DNA of 64,000 nt, taken from Deinococcus sp. KSM4-11. GTDB lineage: Bacteria; Deinococcota; Deinococci; Deinococcales; Deinococcaceae. Under the pieces are notes generated by a model, which ran no database searches, was not told the origin of the DNA, and saw only the letters and a list, made by a program, of their open reading frames with translations. The stretch covers positions 1,364,001-1,428,000 of the forward strand of contig NZ_SSNX01000001.1 in the NCBI RefSeq assembly GCF_004801415.1, read 5' to 3'. Shown piece after piece: positions 49,848 to 60,853 of the stretch. Each line of letters begins with the position of its first letter. The first letter of the stretch is position 1. The position numbers were made by a program, and so were the translations under genes.

Positions 49848-50708
49848 ATGACGTCCTCCTCCACCCTGCCCGATACCCTGGAACTCGGGTATTCCTTCTG
49901 CCCGAACGATACCTTCATCTTCCACGCGCTGCACGCCGGGCTGGTGCGGGGGCCTCTGCCGGTGCGCGAGGTGCTGGAGGACGTGCAGACGCTGAACGAG
50001 TGGGCCGTCCAGGGCCGCCTGCCCATGACGAAGATCAGTTACCGCGCGTACTTCGAGGTGATGGAGCAGTACGTGGCCCTGCGGGCGGGCGGGGCACTGG
50101 GCCGGGGGGTGGGGCCGCTGATCGTCACCCGCGGGAGCGTGGACGACCTGAATGGAAAGGTGGTGGCGTCGCCCGGCGCGCTGACCACCGCCGAGCTGCT
50201 GCTGCGGATGGTCTTTCCTCAGGTCGAGGTCGTCAGGATGCGCTACGACGAGGTCATGCCGGCCGTGCAGCGCGGCGAATATCAGGGTCAGGGTGTGGAC
50301 GCCGGGCTGATCATCCACGAGTCGCGCTTCACCTTCCAGAACTACGGCCTGACGAAGCGCCTTGACCTGGGCCAGTGGTGGGAACAGGACACCGGCCTGC
50401 CCCTGCCCCTGGGCGCAATCCTGGTGCGGCGTGACCTGCCCCTCGACACCCAACGGGGTCTGAACGCGGCCGTGCGGGCCAGCCTGGACTATGCGTACGC
50501 GCATCCGGACGCGGCCCGGACGTACATCCGGCAGCACGCGCTGGAGATGTCGGACGCGGTCATGCAGGCGCATATCGACCTGTACGTAAACGAGTTCAGT
50601 CTGGATGTGGGCGACGAGGGGGAACGGGCGGTGCAGGAGCTGTACCGCCGCGCGGCCAGTCTGGGTGCGGTTCGTCCGGGTGAACAGCCGCTCTTCGTAG
50701 ACGTCTGA
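49848..50708 (+). CDS. mqnD: 1,4-dihydroxy-6-naphthoate synthase MqnD
   Basis: 286 residues, a periplasmic-binding-protein-like fold that performs the last dedicated step of the futalosine pathway (cyclic dehypoxanthinyl futalosine to 1,4-dihydroxy-6-naphthoate) for menaquinone. LELGYSFCPNDTFIFHAL is the MqnD hallmark. LPMTKISYRAYFEVME, then GRGVGPLIVTRG and VVASPGALTTAELLL, line the ligand cleft, followed by DAGLIIHESRFTF. The ATG at 49848 follows TACGCT (49836-49841) by 6 nt. No other mqn gene is in the window. Confidence 0.94.
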   Translation: MTSSSTLPDTLELGYSFCPNDTFIFHALHAGLVRGPLPVREVLEDVQTLNEWAVQGRLPMTKISYRAYFEVMEQYVALRAGGALGRGVGPLIVTRGSVDDLNGKVVASPGALTTAELLLRMVFPQVEVVRMRYDEVMPAVQRGEYQGQGVDAGLIIHESRFTFQNYGLTKRLDLGQWWEQDTGLPLPLGAILVRRDLPLDTQRGLNAAVRASLDYAYAHPDAARTYIRQHALEMSDAVMQAHIDLYVNEFSLDVGDEGERAVQELYRRAASLGAVRPGEQPLFVDV

Positions 50709-51166
50709 CAGCGGTCACTCACCCCGCCCGGCTCCGTTGACGGTGAACGGATGGAACGGTTCCCATGACTCGCCCAGCGCCCGCCCTACCTTCGGAGCGT
50801 CCGGCGGATCAAGGTCAGGCCGTTCAATTGGGCTCCATACCCTTCCGAGTGTTTCTGTCCTCGGTCAGAGGGCGTATTCGTCTGGAACCCTGTTGTCCCC
50901 TCCACCACCCCTTGTCTGTCTGGCGCGCCGCCGGACGGCAGACGTTCCGCGTGCTCCAACACCGGACGGTAATTCCCCTGAACATGGGCGGATGAGCGGC
51001 ATGTCGAGGAGATGAGTGGATCTTCAGAGAAGCTGGAATGCCATCCGGATCGCAACAAGAGTGCACAGATGAACACCGGTGCAATCCCCGTCCAGTCGCT
51101 TCGCTCCGCGTGGTCGGCGTGAAAATTGTAAGAACTTAGTGGACTTTCCTAGGATAGGCTTGGCGG
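50709..51166. other. 458-nt intergenic region, AT-richer than surroundings
   Basis: No frame here reads like a protein and no RNA family is recognised. Features seen: AT-richer text than flanks, especially 51121-51160, and TTGACGGTGAACGGATGG near 50738, which could be a -35-like box. The promoter of the ABC gene lies at its 3' end. It could hold a small RNA or a decayed gene. Confidence 0.4.
51155..51160 (+). promoter_or_regulatory. -10 hexamer TAGGCT of the second ABC transporter
   Basis: Ends 6 nt before GTG 51167 and so decides a leaderless GTG start. Confidence 0.5.
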
Positions 51167-52111
51167 GTGACGGCGACGAAACCAGGTGCACCGGCAATTC
51201 CAGCCGTAGAGGTGCGCGGCCTGTACAAGAGGTACGGATCCACCGCAGTTCTCGAGGATGTCCATATGATCGTCCGGGCGGGTGAGGTGTACGCCCTGAC
51301 CGGCCCGAACGGTGCGGGGAAAACCACCTTGATCCGCACCATGACCGGCCTGGCCTTCCCCACCGACGGCGAGGTGCGCCTGCTGGGCCGCGATGTGCAC
51401 TCGGACGGCTCGCGCGCCCGCGCATACCTGGGGGCGGTGGTGGAGGCTCCCGCGAAGTTCTACCCGCAGCTGACCGGCACGCAGAACCTGCAGGTGCACG
51501 CGAACCTGTCCACCATGGCGCCGGGAGGCCGCCGGATAGGGCGCGAGCGCTTGCGTGAGGTCATGGCGCTGCTGGAACTCACGCGCATGGCCGACCGCAA
51601 GGTGCAGGAGTACTCGCTGGGCCAGCGCCAGCGGCTGGGCGTGGCGAGCGCGATCCTGGCCGAGCCGAAGGTGCTGATCCTCGACGAGCCGACCAGCGGC
51701 CTGGATCCGCTGGGCATCGGCCTGATCCACCGGATCGTGACCAGCCTGGCGACCAGCGGCTGCGCGGTGATCCTCAGCACGCACCACCTGCGGGAAATCG
51801 CGACGTACGCGCATACGGTGGGCATCCTGACCGGTGGCCGGCTGGTCGATACCGTGGATCTGCGGGCCAGGCAGGCGGCGTACCGCTTCCGGGTCGATGA
51901 TCCGGTCGCGGCGGCGGCCGTGCTGGAGCGCTTGCCCTTCGTGCGCAAGGTCAGTACGCGCACGCCGTACGCGATCGCGCACCTGGGCGGCGAATCCCGC
52001 GTGCCCGACGCCCTGGCTCACCTGGGTGCCGAGGGCATCCGGGTGTTCGAGGCGAGCCCGGATCATTTCGACCTGTACGAGTACTACCGCGAACGCGTGG
52101 AGCAAGCCTGA
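51167..52111 (+). CDS. ABC transporter ATP-binding protein
   Basis: 314 residues. Walker [15 protein letters not shown], signature [15 protein letters not shown], Walker [14 protein letters not shown] and H-loop [11 protein letters not shown]. The C-terminal 90 residues ([20 protein letters not shown] to the end) are the extra domain found in ABC-2 exporter ATPases of the CcmA/NatA type. The GTG start is set by the -10 at 51155-51160. The permease starts 67 nt after its stop. Substrate unknown: lantibiotic/bacitracin-type or multidrug exporters are the closest theme. Confidence 0.9.
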   Translation: MTATKPGAPAIPAVEVRGLYKRYGSTAVLEDVHMIVRAGEVYALTGPNGAGKTTLIRTMTGLAFPTDGEVRLLGRDVHSDGSRARAYLGAVVEAPAKFYPQLTGTQNLQVHANLSTMAPGGRRIGRERLREVMALLELTRMADRKVQEYSLGQRQRLGVASAILAEPKVLILDEPTSGLDPLGIGLIHRIVTSLATSGCAVILSTHHLREIATYAHTVGILTGGRLVDTVDLRARQAAYRFRVDDPVAAAAVLERLPFVRKVSTRTPYAIAHLGGESRVPDALAHLGAEGIRVFEASPDHFDLYEYYRERVEQA

Positions 52112-52178
52112 TGATGCCCGTATCCCATGAGGCTGCGCCGTGTGCTGGCCCCGCTGATTCCGTGCCTGGAGGCCGCCC

Positions 52179-52952
52179 ATGCTGACCCTGCTGATGTTGG
52201 AGTACCGCAAACTGTTTGGGGCACGCAGCGTGAAACTGGCGCTGCTGGTCACGTTCCTGCTGCCGCTGGTGTGGGCCTTCGCGCCGCGCCTGAACACCCT
52301 GATCCGCGTGAACCTGATCAGCGGGTGGCAGCTCCCGGCCGTGAGCATCGGCGTGACCATCCAGTACCTGCTGCCGCTGTTCATCGCGCTGACGGTGGCC
52401 GAGATGATCGGTTCGGAGGTCTCGCAGGGCACCCTGGCCCCGCTGCTGCTGCGGCCGGTGGACCGCACCAAGGTCATTGCCAGCAAGCTGATCGTGGCCC
52501 TGACCTACCCCTTCTTGCTGCTGATCACCACGGTCGCCGGGTCGCTGCTGGCGGGCATTCCGCTGGGCTTCGGCACCTTCCTGGGTGGCACCGGCCTGGG
52601 GCCAGGGCTGTTCGTGGGTGTGGGGCAACTGTCGGGTGGCGCGGCCTTCGCCGAGGTGGTACGCGGCACCGCCCTGGCGGGCGTGGCCCTGATGCCCATC
52701 GCGGCGCTGTCCCTGCTGTACGGCGTGCTGTACCTGAACACGGCGGCGGCGGCCCTGGCGACCTTCGCCACGCTGATCCTGATGCGCCTGCTGGTCGTGT
52801 TCCCGGAGACCATCCAGCGCATCCTGCTGACCTCCCATCTGGGCGTCTACGCGCAGCAGGGCGACATCGCGCAGCCGTTGATCCTGCTGCTGATCTACAC
52901 GCTGGGCTTCGGCCTGATGAGCATCTTCGCCTTCGACCGCCGCGACGTCTGA
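52179..52952 (+). CDS. ABC-2 type transporter permease
   Basis: 257 residues, six predicted helices: [95 protein letters not shown] and [41 protein letters not shown] is the cytosolic coupling segment of ABC-2 permeases. Shine-Dalgarno GGAGG lies just before the ATG. Forms an exporter with the ATPase upstream. Confidence 0.88.
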   Translation: MLTLLMLEYRKLFGARSVKLALLVTFLLPLVWAFAPRLNTLIRVNLISGWQLPAVSIGVTIQYLLPLFIALTVAEMIGSEVSQGTLAPLLLRPVDRTKVIASKLIVALTYPFLLLITTVAGSLLAGIPLGFGTFLGGTGLGPGLFVGVGQLSGGAAFAEVVRGTALAGVALMPIAALSLLYGVLYLNTAAAALATFATLILMRLLVVFPETIQRILLTSHLGVYAQQGDIAQPLILLLIYTLGFGLMSIFAFDRRDV

Positions 52953-53021
52953 GCTGCTGGGCGAACCAGGGAGGGCCACGTGTCCTCCCTTTCGCTGTGG
53001 CCCCGACGGTAGCCTGAGGCC

Positions 53022-53435
53022 ATGACCGCGCCCATGAACCTGACCGAGGGCGGCAGCCTGTACGACCGGATCGGGCCGGACGCCCTGGCGGCGCTGGTGG
53101 GGGCCTTCTACCGCCGGGTAGCGGCCGATGCGGATCTCGCGCCGATCTTCCCGGCCGACCTGGGCCTCACCGCCGAGAAACAGGTCGCGTTCCTGACGGG
53201 CTTCCTGGGGGGGCCGCCGCTGTACCACCAGCGCTTCGGGAACCCCATGCTGCGGGCCCGGCACCTTCCACACGAGATCACGCCCCGCCGTGCGAAGGCC
53301 TGGCTGGCGTGCATGTCGGCCGCCCTGGCCGACACCCATCAGATTGCCCAGGCCGAAGCGCAGGAACTGTACGCGGCGCTGGCGCGCGTGGCCGCCCACA
53401 TGGTCAATACCCCGGACACCGCGACCGAGAGGTAA
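53022..53435 (+). CDS. Group II truncated hemoglobin (trHbO-like)
   Basis: 137 residues with a 2-on-2 globin fold. SLYDRIGPDALAALVGAFYRRVAAD is helices A-B with the B10-region Phe/Tyr. FLGGPPLYHQRFGNPMLRARHLPHEI holds the Pro-Leu-Tyr and proximal-His (F8) region. RAKAWLACMSAAL contains the Trp at G8 that marks groups II and III. Likely roles are oxygen or NO/peroxide chemistry. The ATG at 53022 follows TAGCCT by 6 nt: leaderless. Confidence 0.9.
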   Translation: MTAPMNLTEGGSLYDRIGPDALAALVGAFYRRVAADADLAPIFPADLGLTAEKQVAFLTGFLGGPPLYHQRFGNPMLRARHLPHEITPRRAKAWLACMSAALADTHQIAQAEAQELYAALARVAAHMVNTPDTATER

Positions 53436-53513
53436 ACACCTCCTGCGCTGGCGCACATGGACAACTCTTTCCATTTGACTAGTACGGTGGATGCCGCGCA
53501 CAGAGCGCTTAAT

Positions 53514-53519
53514 TAAACT
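53514..53519 (+). promoter_or_regulatory. -10 hexamer TAAACT of the chorismate mutase-DAHP synthase
   Basis: Ends 7 nt before ATG 53527 and lies in an AT-rich patch (CTTAATTAAACT). It excludes the in-frame ATG at 53491. Confidence 0.6.
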
Positions 53520-53526
53520 GCGCAGC

Positions 53527-54615
<1,089 letters not shown>

Positions 54616-54629
54616 CAGCGTTCTCTTCA

Positions 54630-54661
54630 CGGCGCCACCCACCGTCCAGGGGGTGGCGCCG
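54630..54661 (+). terminator. Hairpin after the DAHP synthase gene
   Basis: CGGCGCCACCC / GGGTGGCGCCG, 11-bp perfect stem with a 10-nt loop, followed by only two T residues. Also between converging genes. Confidence 0.55.
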
Positions 54662-54696
54662 TTGCGTGACGGGCTGTTATCCCCCGGTCGCCGACC

Positions 54697-55296
54697 TCAG
54701 CTCGGAACGACTTCTGCGCTGCCCGAGGCTGACGTGCCTGGAGCTGGATCCTGCATGCTCTGAAGGGGGAAGGTATGCAGTTCCTGCACCTCGCCGCGCG
54801 CCTCACGGGTCAGGCTGAGGGCCTCCACGGTGAACCCGCCCAGCGGCGGGATACGGCCCTGGACGGCCTCCCACAGCTGATCGGCTCCCCACGGCAGCAC
54901 GCCCAGGGCCAGCGTCAGGTGTGGGCGGTAGTCCGGGCCGTCGTAGAGCGCGCGGGTGCTGGGGCCCACGCTCAGGATCAGGTCATGCAGCCGCAGCAGG
55001 GCCGGATCCGGCTGGCACTCCAGGAAGATCACGCCGGGCAGCCGTTTCCAGCCCTTGATCCGCACGTCGAAGGCAGGCTGATCCCGCAGGGCCTGGCGCA
55101 GACTGCCGACCAGTTCCGTGGTACCCAGCGGCGTCTGAAAGGGAGCGCGCAGGTTCAGGTGGGGCGTGCCGAACCCCGACACGTTCAGTTCTGACTGCAG
55201 TCGCCGCATCCAGGTGTCCAGGGCCGCAGGCGGCCACGCGACCACCGAATGCAGGGGTCGGGTTCCGTCGATGGCGGCCGGCAGGGTCGTCGTCAT
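54697..55296 (-). CDS. 2H phosphoesterase / 2'-5' RNA ligase family protein
   Basis: 199 residues with two H-x-(T/N)-x motifs, HLNL (about residue 46) and HLTL (about residue 125), the hallmark of the 2H phosphoesterase fold. The first has Asn in place of Thr. VIFLECQPDPALLRLHDLI and ALYDGPDYRPHLTLALG match the family. Such proteins act on 2'-5' or cyclic phosphates in RNA. It is the last gene of the mrp-regulator-ligase unit, 18 nt after the regulator. Confidence 0.8.
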   Translation of the reverse strand: MTTTLPAAIDGTRPLHSVVAWPPAALDTWMRRLQSELNVSGFGTPHLNLRAPFQTPLGTTELVGSLRQALRDQPAFDVRIKGWKRLPGVIFLECQPDPALLRLHDLILSVGPSTRALYDGPDYRPHLTLALGVLPWGADQLWEAVQGRIPPLGGFTVEALSLTREARGEVQELHTFPLQSMQDPAPGTSASGSAEVVPS

Positions 55297-55314
55297 GGCT
55301 CGTCGTGGGACGGC

Positions 55315-55955
55315 TCAGCCGATGCGGTACCGGCACACACCCTGGCCACAGGCAATCCGCCGGTCGCGCTGCACGGGCGCGTCCAGCACCTGCAGGTACA
55401 GGGTGAGTTCCGATTCGCACAGCTGCGGGTACTGCCGGGCGACCGTCAGGTTCGGGCAGTTGCGTTCCACCAGGTACCACGCGTCGCCGTCCTGCTCGAC
55501 CTGGGTGTCGAAGCCCTGCTCGTCGAGGCGGGCCGCGAGGGCCCGCACGCGCTCGCCCAGCGGCAGGTGGGTGGGCAATTCACTGCTCAGGCGACTCGCC
55601 AGCTCGACATTCCGGGCGTCCAGAACGCGCAGCACCGCGCCACCGCCGAACAGCGACTCGATGTGCCGCAGGACGTCCACGCACAGCGTCGAATAGGACT
55701 TCGGGAAGGTGGCCTCACCCCGTTCGGTGAGGGTAAAGACATGCTGGGGCCGACCACGCCCGCCGGGCCGCTCGGTCCGGCAGACGATCAGTTCCTGATC
55801 CAGCAGGTCGCCCAGGTGGCGGCGCGCGGCGGGCACACTGACGTCCAGCCGCTGGGCGAGATCCTGGGCGGTCAGCGGCCCGTGGCGTTTGACGAGTTCC
55901 AGCAGCCGGGACTTGGTGCGTTCCGGCATGGGGGTGCCCAGGGCGGGCAGGGCGC

Positions 55956-55959
<4 letters not shown>
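55315..55959 (-). CDS. SufR-like Fe-S winged-helix transcriptional regulator
   Basis: 214 residues. The N-terminal DeoR/ArsR-type winged helix is SRLLELVKRHGPLTAQDLAQRLDVSVPAARRHLGDL with wing RPGGRGRPQHVFTLTERG. The C-terminal half carries a cysteine cluster C-x12-C-x22-C-x4-C (CPNLTVARQYPQLC, then CGQGVC), as in SufR-type regulators that bind a [4Fe-4S] or [2Fe-2S] cluster. It overlaps mrp by ATGA. Likely senses Fe-S status and may regulate this unit or suf genes elsewhere. Confidence 0.87.
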
Positions 55960-57020
<1,061 letters not shown>

Positions 57021-57108
57021 TAGTACCGCATCGCCGGGGGCGCGGCAAGCCACAGGGTTACAGACGGCCTTGCCAGACTGTGTGCGAACCCGGCCCGGCG
57101 GCAGCATT

Positions 57109-57114
57109 TATACT
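57109..57114 (+). promoter_or_regulatory. -10 hexamer TATACT of the pseudokinase gene
   Basis: Near-consensus -10 ending 7 nt before GTG 57122; leaderless GTG start. Confidence 0.6.
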
Positions 57115-57121
57115 TGCCGTC

Positions 57122-59152
57122 GTGAAGCCCATCGGCCCCTATGTGGCAGTGCGGGACCTGCCAGCTGGCCCGGAGGACGGGCCCATCCGCACGCTGCGGG
57201 CCACGGATCGCCTGACCGGGATGCCCGTGCTGTTGCACGTGCTGCCCTTCGCGCCCCGGCTGCCGGAACTGCCGGATCACCCGGGCCTGCTGCCCATCGT
57301 GGACGGCGGCATGGACGGCAAGGACGCGTACGTCGTGACCGAGCTGCCCATGCAGGCCACCCCGGCCAGCGACCCCCTGCTCGCCGCCCAGGGAGCGCTG
57401 GCCGCCCTGGCCGCGTTGCACGGGCAGGGCCAGACGCACGGGGGCATCAGCAGCGCGCAACTCTGGGAGGTCGACGGCCGCGTGGCCCTGGCCGGCGCGG
57501 GCCTGCCGTGGCAGGACCACCCCACGCCCGGACGCGACCTGCGTGACCTGATCCTCGCACTGGAAGGCATCGGGATTCTGCCACCTGCCCTGACTCCCCT
57601 GCGCCGTGCGCCCGACGAGCTGGAGGCCGGGGAGGCCCTGGCCCTGCTGAATACCCCCGAGGGGCAGGTGGATGCAGGTCGAGCCGTGCCCGCGATCCCA
57701 CCACCGGCGACGACCCTGCCGAACCGTGAGGCCGCCGCCCCAGAACCGACGAGCCCACCCCAGCCGTCGGTGGTCGTCCCGAACACGGCACCCCCTGCGC
57801 CGCTCGCACAACCTCCGGAGCGGGCGACTGCCACACCCATCCAGAACCATCCGCATGACGGCACACCGATCGTGCTCGGCGGCGAGATCGCCGATGATGG
57901 GCCCGTCGCGACGGAGGAGAACCCGCCTCCCACCGTGATCCCCTCCACCCCACCCGTGACGCCGAAATCCCGTAAGTCCCGCGGCGTGCTGAACCGTGGA
58001 GACGGTGGCCGTGAGGCGCTCTCCCCTCCGGCTGCTGCTCCGGTCATCTCGCCACCTCCGGGCACGGACAGGCTGCTCGACGCCGAAGACGCCTCGCCGT
58101 CCCCTCCTCCATCCAGCGAGAACCCGCCGCACATGCCTGCGACCCCCACGGAAGCAGCGATCCCTGAACCGGTCGATCCGTCTCCCCGGCCGACCACCCG
58201 CGACGTGTCCGAACCCGCACCGCTCACCAACACCGAGCCACGGCCAGCTGCTCCGCTTCCAGAGCTGGCAACTCCAGACGCGGTGATGGCTGCCACCGCT
58301 GGCACACCCGTTCCCGCCTTCTCCAGTGCGCCGGCAGGAACGGTGGAGACCCCGCAGGAGCGGCGGCGGCGGCAGAACGAGGAACGGCTCGCACAGGCCA
58401 GGCTCGACGCGCAGGCAGCGGCGGCCCGCAAGGTGGAGCGGCTCCGGGCCGAAGCGCTGGCCCGGCCACCCACGACCGTGCAGATCGGCTTTACCGGCCC
58501 GGCCGCCAGCGCAGGGGCCGTCATCGGGGAGGATGATCTGCCCGACTGGACGCCGCCCGCCGACGCTCCAGCGGAGGATGGCAGCAACCCGCCAGCGCGG
58601 CCAAAACTGACCATGCGCACCGTGGAACGGCTGCCGGAATCGTTGCGCCGGGCGCCGGAACCCGAGCCGGAACCGGAACCCAGGCCCAGCGGCCTCCTCC
58701 CGGCCCGCCACATGGCAGGGGGCCCGATCCGGATCGGGTGGGACGAGGACGATTCCTGGCGGGTGGTGAAGACCGTGGACGGCCCGCCCGTGCGGGAACC
58801 GCGCCGCGCGCCGCGCTGGCTGCTGCCGCTGATTGGCCTGCTGGCGCTGCTGGCCCTGGTGGCGGTCGTCGTGCCGCGCCTGCCCCGACCCGGGACTCCG
58901 GCCACCACCTGCTGCGATGTGGCCTTCACGCTGCGGGGGGCGGCCGGCGCCACCGCGCGCCTCACGCTGGACACCGCGCCCAAGGGGGCGAACCTCACAC
59001 CCGGTCAGGAACTGGGGCGCGCGCCGGGCAAACTCCACCTGCCGGTACCGGGCACGTACCGCCTGCGGGTGATCGCGGAAGGGTATGCACCCGGCCAGCT
59101 GAGCGTGACCGTGCCCCGGTCGCAGCCGGTCAGCATCAACCTGGGGCCCTGA
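57122..59152 (+). CDS. Pseudokinase-like protein with Pro-rich linker, TM helix and PEGA domain
   Basis: 676 residues. The first 190 resemble a degenerate Ser/Thr kinase: [10 protein letters not shown] start, [22 protein letters not shown] as the hinge, [22 protein letters not shown] in place of HRDLKPxN and DFG. Catalytic Asp and Lys are missing. A disordered Pro/Ser/Thr linker of over 200 residues follows, then a charged helical stretch ([20 protein letters not shown]). A single TM helix ([19 protein letters not shown]) leads to a C-terminal PEGA-like domain ([20 protein letters not shown]), which would be extracytoplasmic. Confidence 0.75.
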   Translation: MKPIGPYVAVRDLPAGPEDGPIRTLRATDRLTGMPVLLHVLPFAPRLPELPDHPGLLPIVDGGMDGKDAYVVTELPMQATPASDPLLAAQGALAALAALHGQGQTHGGISSAQLWEVDGRVALAGAGLPWQDHPTPGRDLRDLILALEGIGILPPALTPLRRAPDELEAGEALALLNTPEGQVDAGRAVPAIPPPATTLPNREAAAPEPTSPPQPSVVVPNTAPPAPLAQPPERATATPIQNHPHDGTPIVLGGEIADDGPVATEENPPPTVIPSTPPVTPKSRKSRGVLNRGDGGREALSPPAAAPVISPPPGTDRLLDAEDASPSPPPSSENPPHMPATPTEAAIPEPVDPSPRPTTRDVSEPAPLTNTEPRPAAPLPELATPDAVMAATAGTPVPAFSSAPAGTVETPQERRRRQNEERLAQARLDAQAAAARKVERLRAEALARPPTTVQIGFTGPAASAGAVIGEDDLPDWTPPADAPAEDGSNPPARPKLTMRTVERLPESLRRAPEPEPEPEPRPSGLLPARHMAGGPIRIGWDEDDSWRVVKTVDGPPVREPRRAPRWLLPLIGLLALLALVAVVVPRLPRPGTPATTCCDVAFTLRGAAGATARLTLDTAPKGANLTPGQELGRAPGKLHLPVPGTYRLRVIAEGYAPGQLSVTVPRSQPVSINLGP

Positions 59153-59207
59153 ACGGTCTGTCCAGGGAGGACGCCTGCCGGGCCGTGGCGTGGCACAATC
59201 GGCCACG

Positions 59208-60725
59208 ATGAGCGTCGTCATTCTGGATTTCGGCAGTCAGTTCACGCGGCTGATCACGCGGCGGTTCCGTGAACTGGGCGCGTACTCGGTGATTTTGCCG
59301 GGTACCGCGCCCCTGGAACGCATCTTGCAGGAGAAGCCGCAGGGGATCGTGCTGTCGGGCGGCCCGAGCAGCGTGTACGACGAGCGTGCCCCGACACCGG
59401 CGCCGGGCGTGCTGGAGCTGGACGTGCCGATCCTGGGCGTGTGCTACGGCATGCAGTACCTCGCGCAGCAGGCCGGCGGGGACGTCAAACGCGCCGGAAA
59501 GCGGGAGTACGGCAAGGCCGACCTCACGAAGTACGGCGGGCAGCTGTTCGCCGGCATTCAGGGTGAATTCGTGGCGTGGATGAGCCACAGCGATTCGGTC
59601 ACGGCGCTGCCGAAGGGCTACGAGGTGGTCGCCGAGACCGAGGACACGCCGGTCACGGCCATCGAAAACGCGAAGGCGCGGCGCTACGGCGTGCAGTTCC
59701 ACCCGGAGGTCGTCCACACGCCCAAGGGGGGGCAGCTGCTCGCGAACTTCCTGGACATCTGCGGTGTGACGCGCGACTGGAACGCGGAGCACATCATCGA
59801 CGAGCTGATCGCGGACGTGCAGCGGCAGGTGGGCAGCGGGAAGGTGCTGCTGGCGATCTCGGGCGGTGTGGACAGCTCCACGCTGGGTCTGCTGCTGGCC
59901 CGCGCGGTCGGTGAGCAGCTCACGGCGGTGTTCATCGACCACGGCCTGTTGCGGCTGGGCGAGCGGGAGCAGGTCGAGGCGGCCCTGAAACCGCTGGGCG
60001 TGAACCTGATCACGGTGGACGCCCGCGCGGAGTTCATGGGCGCGCTCGCGGGCGTCAGCGACCCGGAGGAAAAACGCAAGATCATCGGGCGGGAGTTTAT
60101 CCGGGCCTTCGAACGTGAGGCGCGCGGCCTGGGGCAATTCGACTTCCTGGCCCAGGGCACGCTGTACCCGGACGTGATCGAGTCAGCCGGGGGCGAGGGC
60201 GCGGCGAACATCAAGAGCCACCACAACGTGGGCGGCCTGCCGGCAGACCTGAACTTTAAGCTGGTCGAACCTTTCCGCACGCTGTTCAAGGACGAGGTGC
60301 GCGAGATCGCGCGGCTGCTGGGCCTGCCCGAGCACATCCGCATGCGCCACCCCTTCCCCGGCCCCGGCCTGGCGATCCGCTGCCTGGGGGCGATCAGCGA
60401 GGAGAAGATGGACATCCTGCGCCGTGTGGACGACATCTTCATCTCGGGCCTGCGTGAGTTCGGCCTGTACGACGGCTGCTCGCAGGCCCTGGCGATCCTG
60501 ACCCCGATCCAGTCGGTGGGCGTGATGGGCGACGAGCGCACGTATTCGTACACGGCGGCGCTGCGGGCCGTGACCACCGATGATTTCATGACCGCCGAGT
60601 GGGCCCGGCTGCCGTACGAGTTCCTGGCGACCATGAGCAACCGCATCGTGAACCAGGTGCATGAGATCAACCGCGTGGTGTACGACATCACCGGCAAGCC
60701 GCCCGCCACCATCGAGTGGGAGTAA
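59208..60725 (+). CDS. guaA: GMP synthase (glutamine-hydrolysing)
   Basis: 505 residues, XMP + Gln + ATP to GMP. The class I glutamine amidotransferase domain has catalytic Cys79 in [13 protein letters not shown], with His and Glu in FHPEV. The ATP-pyrophosphatase loop is [12 protein letters not shown] (about residue 215). The dimerisation domain shows [25 protein letters not shown] and [15 protein letters not shown], and the C-terminus KPPATIEWE is typical. The ATG at 59208 has a weak CACAAT 8 nt upstream. Stand-alone. Confidence 0.97.
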   Translation: MSVVILDFGSQFTRLITRRFRELGAYSVILPGTAPLERILQEKPQGIVLSGGPSSVYDERAPTPAPGVLELDVPILGVCYGMQYLAQQAGGDVKRAGKREYGKADLTKYGGQLFAGIQGEFVAWMSHSDSVTALPKGYEVVAETEDTPVTAIENAKARRYGVQFHPEVVHTPKGGQLLANFLDICGVTRDWNAEHIIDELIADVQRQVGSGKVLLAISGGVDSSTLGLLLARAVGEQLTAVFIDHGLLRLGEREQVEAALKPLGVNLITVDARAEFMGALAGVSDPEEKRKIIGREFIRAFEREARGLGQFDFLAQGTLYPDVIESAGGEGAANIKSHHNVGGLPADLNFKLVEPFRTLFKDEVREIARLLGLPEHIRMRHPFPGPGLAIRCLGAISEEKMDILRRVDDIFISGLREFGLYDGCSQALAILTPIQSVGVMGDERTYSYTAALRAVTTDDFMTAEWARLPYEFLATMSNRIVNQVHEINRVVYDITGKPPATIEWE

Positions 60726-60772
60726 GCATCCCTGGAACGCTCAACTGTCAGAGCGGTGCAAGACCTGAGGAG

Positions 60773-60778
60773 TAGACT
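60773..60778 (+). promoter_or_regulatory. -10 hexamer TAGACT before a 22-codon leader frame
   Basis: Ends 6 nt before ATG 60785; same hexamer and spacing as the leuS leader and response-regulator promoters. Confidence 0.6.
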
Positions 60779-60784
60779 CGCCGC

Positions 60785-60853
60785 ATGTCTCGCGCCCTGC
60801 CGCTCCTGGTTTGCCGGCAAACCACTGGGACGTCGGTGCAAGCGCCGCTGTGA
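60785..60853 (+). CDS. Leaderless micro-ORF of 22 codons before the HD-GYP gene
   Basis: The peptide begins MSRALPLLVCRQ and ends VQAPL. Its TGA (60851-60853) overlaps the GTG start of the HD-GYP gene as GTGA, and no Shine-Dalgarno precedes that GTG. It is the longest of four such micro-ORFs in the window. Confidence 0.5.
   Translation: MSRALPLLVCRQTTGTSVQAPL

Noticed and set aside
50765..50995. A 76-codon plus-strand frame in the 458-nt intergenic region
   Set aside because: No ribosome-binding site or leaderless promoter, mixed composition and no recognisable pattern.
53491..53526. Upstream in-frame ATG extending the DAHP synthase by 12 residues
   Set aside because: The -10 TAAACT lies downstream of it and 7 nt before ATG 53527.
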